A DNA stretch of 64,000 nt. Origin: Collinsella sp. An268. Its GTDB lineage: Bacteria; Actinomycetota; Coriobacteriia; Coriobacteriales; Coriobacteriaceae. The stretch is taken from assembly GCF_002159765.1 (NCBI RefSeq), contig NZ_NFJH01000009.1, forward strand, positions 48,336 to 112,335, written 5' to 3'. The notes beneath the pieces are model-generated. The model was not told the origin of the DNA, did not search any database, and was given only the letters and a program-made list of their open reading frames with translations. The translations under genes and the position numbers were made by a program. Positions 52,401-61,435 of the stretch are shown here, in pieces; position 1 is the stretch's first letter, and every line of letters starts with the position of its first letter.

Positions 52401-53387
52401 CTACTCGACGGTGAGGTTGGCGCGGGCGAGGGCCTTCTCATAGTCCCGGGTGCCCTTGAAGACCTCCTGTTTGTAGGGGTTCACACCGAGCTTCTTGGCG
52501 CGGTAGATGATGTAGGCGAGCGCCGCCACGTTGGCGACGAGGGCGATTACGGATACCACGAGGTTCACGCTCGGGTCGTTGACCGAGTCGGTGGAGAACA
52601 CCGAGTAGTCCTGGAACATGGGGAACACCTGGGCGAACATGCACCAGAGCGCCAGCGTGTTCGCGCGGTTCTGAATCCAGCCGCCCTTGTTCCAGAAGAA
52701 GTTCGCCACGGTGGGGGCGAGCAGGAGCGCAAGTCCGCAGTACCAGGCGTGCGTAGGTAGGCAGTTGTAGGTGTAGCAGAAGTTCCAGAGGTCGTAGGCG
52801 ACGATGAAGACCCAGGTCATGTCCGGCCAGAGCATGTCGTCGCGCTTCTTGGAGGTGTAGATTCCCCACCAGCCAGTCATGCAGAAGATGTTCAGGATGC
52901 CGGCGATGCCGTTGAAGACGTTGTGCCAGCCGCCCATAAGGGTGACGCCCTCGCTCGATACCCACGTGGTGCCCCATGCGCGGAAGGCGCTCTCAAAGTC
53001 GGAGACGACGGCGATGAGGATATTGATGGCCACGATCACAAACGGGTACGCGCGGAACCAGTGGCTCTTGCCGAGCGACCCCCAGCGGTACTTCAAGATC
53101 ATGAAGCCGATGCAGCCGGCCGTTGCCGCATAGAGCTTGGCGTAGTGGAACCAACTGTTCATGTGCACGTACGTGGGATTGGTGAGCGCCCACTCGGCAC
53201 CGGCGGCGGCGCCGACGTAGATGGCGACAAAGTAGACAGTGAGCGCCGCGGGAAGCGCGAGGAAGCAGAGGATGCCGCCGAGTTTTGAGCGGCGGGCAAA
53301 CTCGTTGGCGAGGATGAGGGCGGCGAAGACCATCGCCCAGCCCAGCCACTGAAACAGGGCGTTTTCCCCATAGACTTGGAACAGCAT
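52401..53387 (-). CDS. DUF5692-like membrane protein
   Basis: A 328-residue polytopic membrane protein with about eight to nine helices, rich in Trp and aromatic residues (YDLWNFCYTYNCLPTHAWYC, GWHNVFNGIAG). The layout agrees with the DUF5692 family seen in gut anaerobes; no biochemical role is known. The C-terminus is short and charged (GVNPYKQEVFKGTRDYEKAL). ATG 53387 follows GAAGGAGG. It is divergent from hypB, sharing a promoter region with two 15-bp palindromes, so it is probably co-regulated with the Ni/redox genes by the TetR at 57616. Confidence 0.8.
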   Translation of the reverse strand: MLFQVYGENALFQWLGWAMVFAALILANEFARRSKLGGILCFLALPAALTVYFVAIYVGAAAGAEWALTNPTYVHMNSWFHYAKLYAATAGCIGFMILKYRWGSLGKSHWFRAYPFVIVAINILIAVVSDFESAFRAWGTTWVSSEGVTLMGGWHNVFNGIAGILNIFCMTGWWGIYTSKKRDDMLWPDMTWVFIVAYDLWNFCYTYNCLPTHAWYCGLALLLAPTVANFFWNKGGWIQNRANTLALWCMFAQVFPMFQDYSVFSTDSVNDPSVNLVVSVIALVANVAALAYIIYRAKKLGVNPYKQEVFKGTRDYEKALARANLTVE

Positions 53388-53501
53388 GCAGCCTCCTTCG
53401 AACATGCCCGGTGCGGGCGCGGTTGCGGGCGAGCGTCGCGCGCGGGGCATACCATTCCCCGTGGCAGCCCAGCAGCTCGCCGATTTCAGTCTTGACCGGA
53501 G

Positions 53502-53539
53502 TTGACGATATGTCAATCTATAATTTGACGAAACGTCAA
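53502..53539. promoter_or_regulatory. Two TetR-type operators flanking a TATAAT
   Basis: TTGACG-ATA-TGTCAA (53502-53516) and TTGACG-AAA-CGTCAA (53525-53539) are 15-bp palindromes spaced 23 bp apart. TATAAT (53519-53524) lies between them. They sit in the divergent promoter of the DUF5692 and hypB genes. A third site lies upstream of tetR at 58314. Confidence 0.7.
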
Positions 53540-53564
53540 CACTTTCCGACGAACGGTGGTGACC

Positions 53565-54251
53565 ATGGGCGCTTTTCGCACCATTGAGGTAAAACAGAGC
53601 GTATTTGCCGACAACGACCGCAGGGCCGATGCGTTGCGTGCCCGCCTCAAACGAGAGGGCACGTTTCTGCTGAACCTTATGTCGAGCCCGGGGTCGGGAA
53701 AGACGACGACGCTGATGCGGACCATCGAGGCGCTTTCGGGCGAGCTCTCGATGGCGGTGATGGAGGCGGATATCGACTCGGACGTCGATGCGCGCACCAT
53801 CGCCGACGCCGGAGTGCAAAGCATCCAGCTCCACACCGGCGGCATGTGCCACCTGGATGCGTATATGACCGAGCAGGGGCTTGACGCGCTTGCCGCCGAG
53901 GCGCCCGCGCAGCCGGACCTGATCGTTTTGGAGAACGTGGGCAACCTCGTGTGCCCGGCGGAGTTCGATACGGGCGCCGTCGCCAACGCGATGATCCTCT
54001 CGGTACCGGAAGGCGACGACAAGCCGCTCAAGTATCCGCTCATGTTCTCGGTCTCAGACGTGGTGCTCATCAACAAGATCGATGCCCTGCCCATCTTCGA
54101 CGCGTTCAGCATGGACCGCGTGCGTGCAAACATCGCGGCGCGTAACCCCGAGGCCGAGGTCATCCCCATCTGCGCGAAGACAGGCGAGGGCATCGACCGG
54201 TGGGCGGCCTGGCTCCGCGGGCGCGTGGCAGCCTGGAAGCGCGATGCGTGA
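53565..54251 (+). CDS. hypB: Hydrogenase/nickel maturation GTPase HypB
   Basis: A 228-residue SIMIBI GTPase that delivers Ni2+ with HypA to [NiFe] hydrogenase or other Ni enzymes. It has the P loop NLMSSPGSGKTTTL, metal-site region LHTGGMCHLDAY, ENVGNLVCPAEFD and guanine motif INKIDAL. The His-rich nickel store and N-terminal CxxCGC of some HypB proteins are absent, as in short HypB forms. ATG 53565 is preferred over nearby GTGs; the ribosome site is weak. First gene of a hypB-flavoprotein-hypA unit. Confidence 0.93.
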   Translation: MGAFRTIEVKQSVFADNDRRADALRARLKREGTFLLNLMSSPGSGKTTTLMRTIEALSGELSMAVMEADIDSDVDARTIADAGVQSIQLHTGGMCHLDAYMTEQGLDALAAEAPAQPDLIVLENVGNLVCPAEFDTGAVANAMILSVPEGDDKPLKYPLMFSVSDVVLINKIDALPIFDAFSMDRVRANIAARNPEAEVIPICAKTGEGIDRWAAWLRGRVAAWKRDA

Positions 54252-54364
54252 GCGCGCACCGGTGTTCAGCCGCATGGGGCGTGCCGGCTCGCGGGCCCGC
54301 CGGTCGCGCTGAGGTCGATAGCGGCCCCTCTCCTCATCCGTCCCCGTTCGTGAAAGGAACGAGC

Positions 54365-57157
54365 ATGATTCTGAACGGCCCCGGCATCTCCTTTACCGAG
54401 CCCGACATCGGTGCGGAGTTTGTGCCGCCTTTGCCCGAGCACCCGCGCGAGAAGATCGTGGCGCTCTGCCGTCACCTCACCAACCGCACCCTTGGCAAGG
54501 GCAACCTGCTGCCGTACGAGTACTGGGCGTTCGAGGGCGTCACGACCGATGAGATGGCGGACGTGCTCTTGAAGCTCAAGGTCCGCCGTCCCTACACCTT
54601 CGAGGAGGTACGGCGGGCGACGGGGCTTTCGGCGGAGGTGCTCGGCCCGCTTCTCGACGAGATGAGCGAGATCGGCCTTTTGGAGTACAACTGGGAGAAC
54701 CCCACGCGCACCAAGCAGTGGGTGAGCCCCATCTTGGTGCCCGGCTCCGCCGAGTTTCTCAACATGCGCTGGGAGCAGATGATGGAGCATCCCGCGACCG
54801 CGAAGTTCTTCGAGCAGGCGTCGAAGGGCCCGCTCTCGCGCATCACTCCTATGGTGCCGCCGGGCGGTGCGGGCATCGGCATGCACGTCATCCCCGTCGA
54901 GCAGGCCATTGAGACCGAGAATCGGAGCGTTTCGATCGAGCATATCAGCCACTGGCTCGACAAATACGACGGCAAGTACGCGGCAAGCCCGTGCAGCTGC
55001 CGCATGAGCCGCACGGTGCTGGGCGAGGCGTGCGGCGACGATCCGGCAGATTGGTGCATCGCGGTGGGCGATATGGCCGACTACGTGGTGGAGACCGGCA
55101 AGGGCGGGCGCTACATCACGCGCGACGAGGTGATGGAGATCCTCAAGAAGGCCGAGGACAACGGCTTTGTGCACCAGATCACCAATATCGATGGCGAGAA
55201 CAAGATCTTCGCCATCTGCAACTGCAACGTGAACGTATGCTATGCGCTGCGCACCTCGCAGCTCTTCAACACGCCCAATCTCTCGCGTTCCGCCTACGTG
55301 GCGCGCACCGAGGCTGAATCCTGCGTCGCGTGCGGCCGCTGCGTGGAGGTGTGCCCGGCGGGCGCGGTCAAGCTGGGGCAGAAGCTCTGCGAGAAGGCGA
55401 CGGGCAAGGTGCCCGCCTACCCCAAGCAGGAGCTGCCGGATGCCGTCAAGTGGGGGCCGGAGAAGTGGTCGCCCGACTACCGCAACAAGAACCGAATCGA
55501 GACCTACGACACGGGCACGGCGCCCTGCAAGACGGCGTGCCCAGCGCACATCGCCGTGCAGGGGTACCTGAAGCTCGCGGCGCAGGGCCGCTACACCGAG
55601 GCGCTCGCCCTCATCAAGCGCGAGAACCCGCTGCCGGCCATCTGCGGGCGCATCTGCAACCGCCGTTGCGAAGACGCCTGCACGCGCGGCCGCGTGGACG
55701 AGGCCGTGGCGATCGACGAGGTCAAGAAGTTCTTGGCAGAGCGCGACCTCGATGCGGAGACGCGCTATATCCCGCCCAAGGTCGTGCCGCGCGTGGCGGG
55801 CGCGTTTGACGAGAAGATCGCCATCATCGGCGCGGGTCCCGCCGGCCTGTCGTGCGCGTTCTTCTTGGCGGAGCGCGGCTACCGCCCCGTGGTGTTTGAG
55901 AAAAGCGCGCGCCCGGGCGGCATGCTCACCTACGGTATCCCGAGCTACAAGCTTGAGAAGAACATCGTCGAGGCCGAGGTAGCCGTCATAGAGGCGTTAG
56001 GGGTCGACATCCGCTACGGCGTAGAGGTGGGCCGCGATGTGACGCTTGCCGATCTGCGCGCGCAGGGCTTCCGAGCGTTCTATGTGGCGATTGGCTGCCA
56101 GGCCGGGCGCCTGCCGGGCATTCCCGGTGAGAGCGCGGCGGGCGCCACCACGGCCGTCGACTTCTTGCGCGGGGTTGCCGAGGCCCAGTTGGGCGGCGGC
56201 GCGGCACCGGCGCTTGACGGCCGCACCATCGTGGTGGGCGGCGGCAACGTTGCCATCGATGCGGCTCGCACCGCGGCGCGCCTGGGCTCGCCGCACGTGG
56301 AGATGTTCTGCCTCGAGCAGGAGGCGGAGATGCCGGCGAGCGCCGAGGAGGTGCGCGAGGCCACGGAGGACGGCGTCGCCATCAGCCATGGCTGGGGCCC
56401 CGCCGAGGTCCGCGCCGGTGAAGACGGGCGCGTGCGCGAGGTTGTGTTCCGCCGCTGCGTGCGCGTCTTCGATGACGAGGGGCGCTTCGCTCCCGTATAC
56501 GATGACGCCGAGCTCCGCACGGTGGCGGCGGACCGCGTCATCTTCTCGATTGGGCAGAGCATCGCGTGGGGGAGCCTGCTCGAGGGCACGCGGGTCGTGC
56601 GGGGACGAGGCGGCGCCGCCGAGGCCGACGCGAAGACCTACCAGACGGCCGAGCCCGATATCTTTGTAGGCGGCGACGTCTATACGGGCCCCAAGTTTGC
56701 CATCGACGCCATCGCGGCGGGCCATGAGGCCGCGGTCTCGCTCCATCGGTACGTGCAGGGCGCGACGCTCACCATCGGGCGCAACCCGCGCGTCTACCGC
56801 GAGCTCGACAAGGACGCGGCGGACCTCTCAAGCTACGACACCGCGAGCCGCGAGCAACCGGCCACCGAAGCGCATCTCGGGCGCGACACGGCGCCCTTCC
56901 GGGCCTACACCGGTACCTTTACGGAGGAGCAGGTCAAAACCGAGACCGCGCGCTGCCTGGGGTGCGGCGCGAGCGTTGTGGACGAGAACAAGTGCATCGG
57001 CTGCGGCCTCTGCACCACCAAATGCGCCTTCGACGCGATCCACCTGCACCGCGAGCACCCCGAGGCGAGCACGATGATCAAGTACGAGGACAAGCTGCCC
57101 GCCATCGGCAAGTACGCGCTCAAGCGGGCCATCAAGATCAAGTTCGGCAAGAAGTAG
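54365..57157 (+). CDS. Iron-sulfur flavoprotein, GltD-like with extra Fe-S modules
   Basis: A 930-residue multidomain oxidoreductase. Residues 1-200 are a winged-helix-like region. A Cys-rich module (CSCRMS near 208, ICNCNVNVC near 285) leads to a ferredoxin motif CVACGRCVEVC near 319. Residues 388-470 are a GltD-type Fe-S entry domain (CKTACPAH, CGRICNRRCEDAC). Residues 480-820 are the FAD/NAD(P) pair (IIGAGPAGLS, VVGGGNVAIDA). A C-terminal ferredoxin holds CLGCG and CIGCGLCTTKC near 864-887. It probably moves electrons between NAD(P)H and a ferredoxin-like partner. ATG 54365 is chosen; the frame upstream is open but uncharacteristic. It lies between hypB and hypA. Confidence 0.85.
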   Translation: MILNGPGISFTEPDIGAEFVPPLPEHPREKIVALCRHLTNRTLGKGNLLPYEYWAFEGVTTDEMADVLLKLKVRRPYTFEEVRRATGLSAEVLGPLLDEMSEIGLLEYNWENPTRTKQWVSPILVPGSAEFLNMRWEQMMEHPATAKFFEQASKGPLSRITPMVPPGGAGIGMHVIPVEQAIETENRSVSIEHISHWLDKYDGKYAASPCSCRMSRTVLGEACGDDPADWCIAVGDMADYVVETGKGGRYITRDEVMEILKKAEDNGFVHQITNIDGENKIFAICNCNVNVCYALRTSQLFNTPNLSRSAYVARTEAESCVACGRCVEVCPAGAVKLGQKLCEKATGKVPAYPKQELPDAVKWGPEKWSPDYRNKNRIETYDTGTAPCKTACPAHIAVQGYLKLAAQGRYTEALALIKRENPLPAICGRICNRRCEDACTRGRVDEAVAIDEVKKFLAERDLDAETRYIPPKVVPRVAGAFDEKIAIIGAGPAGLSCAFFLAERGYRPVVFEKSARPGGMLTYGIPSYKLEKNIVEAEVAVIEALGVDIRYGVEVGRDVTLADLRAQGFRAFYVAIGCQAGRLPGIPGESAAGATTAVDFLRGVAEAQLGGGAAPALDGRTIVVGGGNVAIDAARTAARLGSPHVEMFCLEQEAEMPASAEEVREATEDGVAISHGWGPAEVRAGEDGRVREVVFRRCVRVFDDEGRFAPVYDDAELRTVAADRVIFSIGQSIAWGSLLEGTRVVRGRGGAAEADAKTYQTAEPDIFVGGDVYTGPKFAIDAIAAGHEAAVSLHRYVQGATLTIGRNPRVYRELDKDAADLSSYDTASREQPATEAHLGRDTAPFRAYTGTFTEEQVKTETARCLGCGASVVDENKCIGCGLCTTKCAFDAIHLHREHPEASTMIKYEDKLPAIGKYALKRAIKIKFGKK

Positions 57158-57233
57158 GTTTCCGCGGCGCGGGATGCAGATTTGGTATACCGCGCCGCCC
57201 CGTGCGGGCGGCGCGCATGGCGAGGGGAGCGGC

Positions 57234-57653
57234 GTGCACGAGCTCGGCATCGTCTTTCATATCATCAAAAGCGTGGAGGATATCGCGGCCGAGGCCCGCA
57301 TCGGGCGGGTCTCGGCGGTGACGCTCGAGCTCGGCGAGGTGTCGGGCATCATCCCGCACTACCTCGAGGATTGCTGGCGCTGGGCGTGCGAGAGGCATGA
57401 GGTGATGCGCGGCTGCGAGCTGGTGATCGAAGAGATTCCCGCCCGCACGTACTGCGAGGCGTGCGGGGCGACGTATGAGACGGTGGCCCATGGGCGCACC
57501 TGCCCGGTGTGCGGGAGCGAAAGGACCTATCTCGTGCAGGGCGACGAGGCCGTCATCAAAGAGATTGCCACGCCCGACGAGGGTCCGGGCGACGGCGAGC
57601 GGCCTCGCGCGGACCTCAGCGCTCCGGGCGGCGCTCCGGGTACTTCTGCGTAA
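57234..57653 (+). CDS. hypA: Nickel metallochaperone HypA
   Basis: A 139-residue HypA. The Ni site is VHELG at the very N-terminus (the start codon supplies Met1-His2), which fixes the start at GTG 57234. The zinc site is YCEACGATYE with CPVCGSE. The C-terminal ~25 residues are an unusual Pro/Gly-rich extension. GGGGAGC precedes the start. It works with HypB in nickel insertion. The last 38 bp overlap the convergent tetR gene. Confidence 0.93.
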   Translation: MHELGIVFHIIKSVEDIAAEARIGRVSAVTLELGEVSGIIPHYLEDCWRWACERHEVMRGCELVIEEIPARTYCEACGATYETVAHGRTCPVCGSERTYLVQGDEAVIKEIATPDEGPGDGERPRADLSAPGGAPGTSA

Positions 57654-58245
57654 AGCCCTCGATGTGCAGCGTGCTCGCGATGATGTCCTTGATGACGGTT
57701 ACCTCGACATCGGGGTGCGTGCGGATAAAGAGGATGAGGCCGCTGATGAGGACGTAGAACGTCTCGTAGACATGATCGATGAGCACGTCGTGGTAGCGCG
57801 AGAAGTCGATGACGGTGGTCTCGCAGATAAAGCGCGCGCAGCGCTCGGCCACGCGGTCGACAAACGCGGTGTAGAGCACGGCGTCGCCGTCGGCGGCGAT
57901 GGAGCGCGAGAGGTCGGGCGTCTCCACCACGAGGGTCTTGAGCAGGGCGGATATGCCATCGAGCGCGCCCTCGATATCGCCCGGTATGCGCTCGCGGTCC
58001 CACGCGCGCAGCCGGTCGATAAAGGCGTCGATGGTGAGCTCGAGGGCCGCATCGAAGGCGGCTTCCTTGCTGGGGAAGTAATGGTAGAACAGCGAGCGCG
58101 TGCAGCCGACGCGCGCGGTCACGCTCGAGACGGAGAGACGGGCGAGCCCCTGCTCGGCGCAGACGTCGATCACAGCGCGCAGGATCTCGTCGCGGCGCTC
58201 GTCGCGAGAATGCCGGGTGCGGCTATGCTCATGCGTATCGGCCAT
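57616..58245 (-). CDS. TetR-family regulator of the hyp/DUF5692 genes
   Basis: A 209-residue regulator. The HTH lies in residues 17-62 (ILRAVIDVCAEQGLARLSVSS, TRSLFYHYFPSKEAAF) and is followed by a helical ligand domain. ATG 58245 is the normal family start. It is convergent with hypA and overlaps it by 38 bp. A palindrome matching those at 53502 and 53525 lies 70-83 bp upstream of its start, indicating autoregulation and control of the divergent DUF5692/hypB promoters. Ligand unknown. Confidence 0.9.
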   Translation of the reverse strand: MADTHEHSRTRHSRDERRDEILRAVIDVCAEQGLARLSVSSVTARVGCTRSLFYHYFPSKEAAFDAALELTIDAFIDRLRAWDRERIPGDIEGALDGISALLKTLVVETPDLSRSIAADGDAVLYTAFVDRVAERCARFICETTVIDFSRYHDVLIDHVYETFYVLISGLILFIRTHPDVEVTVIKDIIASTLHIEGFTQKYPERRPER

Positions 58246-58313
58246 GGTGACCTCCCCATCGGGGCGCGTGCCCCCAGCTTGAGGGCGGACTACCCTTTTA
58301 GTTTGCCGTGATA

Positions 58314-58328
58314 TTTACGTCGCGTCAA
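58314..58328. promoter_or_regulatory. TetR-type operator upstream of tetR
   Basis: TTTACG-TCG-CGTCAA is a 15-bp palindrome with one mismatch to the TTGACG-N3-CGTCAA consensus of the two sites at 53502-53539. It is placed for autoregulation of the minus-strand tetR. Confidence 0.65.
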
Positions 58329-58506
58329 TATTCGCCGCAACGGTTGGGGACGCCCCGGGGCGCGACGCGGAGGGTCCCGGCCATCCGCCTGTGAGACCGA
58401 CCGTCTGCCCGAGTCGCGGCGGCCGGACGCGTGCGCCGCGCGTATGATGGAGGAAGCCGAGTGGCCGCCCATTTGGGCGGTCGAGCGCCGGGATGAGGGG
58501 GCCGTT

Positions 58507-59448
58507 ATGGACGAGCGTAGCGTCGTGGTGTTTGGCAGCATGAACATGGACCTCTCGGTGGCGTGCGAGCGCATCCCCGAGGCGGGCGAGACGATCGCCG
58601 GCCGTGACTTCTTCACGGCGGCGGGAGGCAAGGGCGCAAACCAGGCGGTCGCCGCGGCGCGCCGCGGGGCCCGGACCTACATGATCGCGGCGGTGGGAGA
58701 CGACGGCTTTGGCCGCGAGCTCACGGCGGGCCTCGAGGAGGCGGGCGTCGACTGCGCGAACGTGGCCCGCCTCGCCGACGTTCCCACAGGCACCGCGACC
58801 ATCCTGCGCAGCGGCGGCGACAACCGCATCGTGCTCTCGGCGGGCGCGAACGCGGTGCGCACGCCCGAGGATGTCGAGCGCGCGATCGATAAGCTGGTGA
58901 CTTCTGGCGCCGCCCCCATGGGCAGCGTCTTCATCGCCCAGGGCGAGTGCGACCTCGCGACCACGGCGGCGGCGATCGTGCGCGCGCACCGCCACGGGCT
59001 CTTCACCATCTTCAACCCGGCCCCCGCCTGCGAGCTTCCCGACGAGGCGTGGCGCGAGGTCGATCTCGTGTGCCTAAACGAGACCGAGTGCGCGGCCATC
59101 ACGGGGATCGCGCCTGCAGACGACACTTCCTGCACGGCGGCGCTCGACAGGCTCGAGGAGCTCACCGACGGCGGCATGGGCGTGATCACGCTCGGGTCCG
59201 CCGGGTCGGTCGCACGTATCGACGACGAGCTCATGCGCGTGCCCGCGCAGCGCTGCGAGGCGGTGGACACCACGGGCGCGGGTGACACCTACCTGGGCGT
59301 GTTCGCCGCCGCGCGCGCCGCCGGCGAGCTCATCTTCGAATGCATGGTGCAGGCGTCGTTCGCCTCGGGGCTCGCGGTCACGCGCCTGGGGGCGCAGCCG
59401 TCCATCCCCACGTGGGACGAGGTGGTCGCCTGGATGATGGGCTGGTAG
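58507..59448 (+). CDS. Ribokinase (PfkB family)
   Basis: A 313-residue PfkB-type kinase, most like ribokinase. It has VVVFGSMNMDLSV, the GG signature AAGGKGANQAVAAAR, NPAPACELP, and the C-terminal DTTGAGDTYLGVF with the catalytic Asp. It phosphorylates ribose (or a related nucleoside sugar) with ATP. ATG 58507 is in frame after an upstream extension without family similarity. It is followed 55 bp later by a nucleoside hydrolase that would release ribose. Confidence 0.9.
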   Translation: MDERSVVVFGSMNMDLSVACERIPEAGETIAGRDFFTAAGGKGANQAVAAARRGARTYMIAAVGDDGFGRELTAGLEEAGVDCANVARLADVPTGTATILRSGGDNRIVLSAGANAVRTPEDVERAIDKLVTSGAAPMGSVFIAQGECDLATTAAAIVRAHRHGLFTIFNPAPACELPDEAWREVDLVCLNETECAAITGIAPADDTSCTAALDRLEELTDGGMGVITLGSAGSVARIDDELMRVPAQRCEAVDTTGAGDTYLGVFAAARAAGELIFECMVQASFASGLAVTRLGAQPSIPTWDEVVAWMMGW

Positions 59449-59503
59449 CGAATACGGCGCCGCGCCGGCATGGGGCGGTGAGGACGCAGGGGGAGGAACC
59501 GAG

Positions 59504-60463
59504 ATGAAGAAGCTCGTTCTCGATCTGGATATGGGTGTCGACGACGCCATGGCGCTCGCCTATGCGCTGGCGAGCCCCGAGGCGGAGCTCATCGGCATCA
59601 CGACGGTGTTCGGCAACGTGCCCTGCGCGCAGTCGGTCGCGAACTGCCTGGCCGTGCTCGAACTCCTCGGCCATCCCGAGGTGCCGGTCGTGGCCGGCGC
59701 GGACCGGGCGCTTGCGGCGCGGGAGCCGTATGCCACGATGGTCGATGTGCACGGCGACAACGGCATCGGCGGCGTCGAGCTGCCCGTCCCGGCGCGCGCG
59801 GGCATGGGCGCGCCCGATGCCGCGGGCGGCGCCGCGGTCGACTTTCTGCTGGATGCCGCGCGCACGTGGGGCAGCGATCTCATCTACGTGCCCACCGGTC
59901 CGCTGACCAACCTCGCCCGCGCCATCGAGCGCGATGCGCAGGCCATGCGCTCGATCGGCGGTATCGTCTTCATGGGCGGCGCCCTCACCATTCCCGGCAA
60001 CGTCACGCCCGGCGCCGAGGCCAACATCGCCAACGACCCCGAGGCGGCGGATGCCGTCCTGCGCTCGGGGGTGCCGGTGACCATGGTGGGCCTCGACGTC
60101 ACGCACCAGACGATCCTTCCCTTCGACGAGCTCGCCCGGTGGCGCGCGCTCGGCACGCCGGCGGGAGCGGCGTTTGCCGATATCGTGGGCTACTACTTCA
60201 ACTTCTACCTCGAGCACCAGGGCTATCTCGGCGGGTGCGCCCTGCACGACCCGCTTGCGGTGGCGATCGCGCTCGACCCCGCGCTCGCTGGCATGCTCGA
60301 CATCAACCTCAAGGTCGATCTCGACGGGCCGTTCCGGGGCCGCACCATCGGCGACCCGCTGCGCCTGCACGACCCGCAGAAGTCCTCGCGGGTGGCGGTG
60401 AGCGTCGACGCGCCGCGCTTTGTGGAGCGGTTCTGCGAGCGGATGCTCCGGGCGCTCGGGTGA
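59504..60463 (+). CDS. Nucleoside hydrolase (inosine-uridine preferring type)
   Basis: A 319-residue ribonucleoside hydrolase that splits nucleosides into base and ribose. The Asp-rich Ca2+ site at the N-terminus reads DLDMGVDDAMAL (canonical DTDPGxDDA; D15/D16-equivalents kept, first Asp shifted). HGDNGIGG, TGPLTNLARA, GGALTIPGNVTPGAEAN and HDPLAV follow. ATG 59504 has GGGGGAGG upstream. It forms a salvage pair with the ribokinase gene. Confidence 0.92.
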   Translation: MKKLVLDLDMGVDDAMALAYALASPEAELIGITTVFGNVPCAQSVANCLAVLELLGHPEVPVVAGADRALAAREPYATMVDVHGDNGIGGVELPVPARAGMGAPDAAGGAAVDFLLDAARTWGSDLIYVPTGPLTNLARAIERDAQAMRSIGGIVFMGGALTIPGNVTPGAEANIANDPEAADAVLRSGVPVTMVGLDVTHQTILPFDELARWRALGTPAGAAFADIVGYYFNFYLEHQGYLGGCALHDPLAVAIALDPALAGMLDINLKVDLDGPFRGRTIGDPLRLHDPQKSSRVAVSVDAPRFVERFCERMLRALG

Positions 60464-60610
60464 CGCGGCGCGCTGCCGCCGCCGGGTGCGCATCCGGGAC
60501 GCGGCGGCCCTGCGCGCCAAAGGGGCGCCGAGAGGCGCGTCCCCGCACGCGCGCGAGGGTGAGTCTGGTACCCTTAGATGCACTGGTACATATATGAAAG
60601 GAGCCCGTGC

Positions 60611-61294
60611 ATGGAGGCTTATAAGCAGGAGTTTATCGAGTTTATGGTCGAGTCCGACGTGCTCAAGTTCGGCGAGTTCACGCTCAAGAGCGGCCGCAAG
60701 TCGCCGTTTTTCATGAACGCGGGGGCGTATGTGACGGGCGCGCAGCTGAAGCGTCTCGGCGAGTACTACGCCCAGGCGATCCACGACAACTTCGGCCTCG
60801 ACTTCGACGTCGTCTTCGGCCCGGCGTACAAGGGCATTCCGCTGGCGGTCGTGACGGCCATCGCCCTCCACGACCTCTACGGCAAGGAGGTCAGGTACTG
60901 CTCCGACCGCAAGGAGGTAAAAGACCACGGCGCGGACAAGGGCGGCATGCTCGGTTACGAGCTCAAAGACGGTGACCGCGTGGTGATGGTGGAGGACGTC
61001 ACCACCTCGGGCAAGTCCATCGACGAGACGTACCCCAAGCTGATGGCGGCGGCCGACGTCGAGGTCAAGGGCCTTATCGTGAGCCTCAACCGCATGGAGG
61101 TCGGCAAGGGCGGGGTTACGACGGCGCAAAAGGAGATCGAGGCCAAGTACGGGTTCCCCGTGGCGTCGATCGTGTCGATGGCCGAGGTGTGCGAGGTGCT
61201 CTACAACCGCGAGGTCGACGGCCGCGTGGTGATCGACGATCGAATCAAGGCGGCGCTCGACGCGTATTACGCCGAGTACGGCGCCAAGGAATAG
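60611..61294 (+). CDS. pyrE: Orotate phosphoribosyltransferase
   Basis: A 227-residue PyrE converting orotate and PRPP to OMP in de novo pyrimidine synthesis. FGEFTLKSGRKSPFFMNAG (substrate region), VFGPAYKGIPLA, RKEVKDHG and the PRPP loop RVVMVEDVTTSGKS are diagnostic. The start ATG 60611 follows AAAGGAG. The rest of the pyr operon is not in the window. It lies behind the nucleoside-salvage pair. Confidence 0.95.
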   Translation: MEAYKQEFIEFMVESDVLKFGEFTLKSGRKSPFFMNAGAYVTGAQLKRLGEYYAQAIHDNFGLDFDVVFGPAYKGIPLAVVTAIALHDLYGKEVRYCSDRKEVKDHGADKGGMLGYELKDGDRVVMVEDVTTSGKSIDETYPKLMAAADVEVKGLIVSLNRMEVGKGGVTTAQKEIEAKYGFPVASIVSMAEVCEVLYNREVDGRVVIDDRIKAALDAYYAEYGAKE

Positions 61295-61435
61295 GGAAGA
61301 GGCCGGCGCGGGCGCTGGTCTTGGATCTGTCGGGGCGGCTGCATGCAGGCGGCACCCGTTGGACCGACGGCGCCGGGGCGGTGCGCGCGCGGGACTGGTC
61401 GCGCTCGACATGAGCGCTCGTTTTGGGGAGGACCC

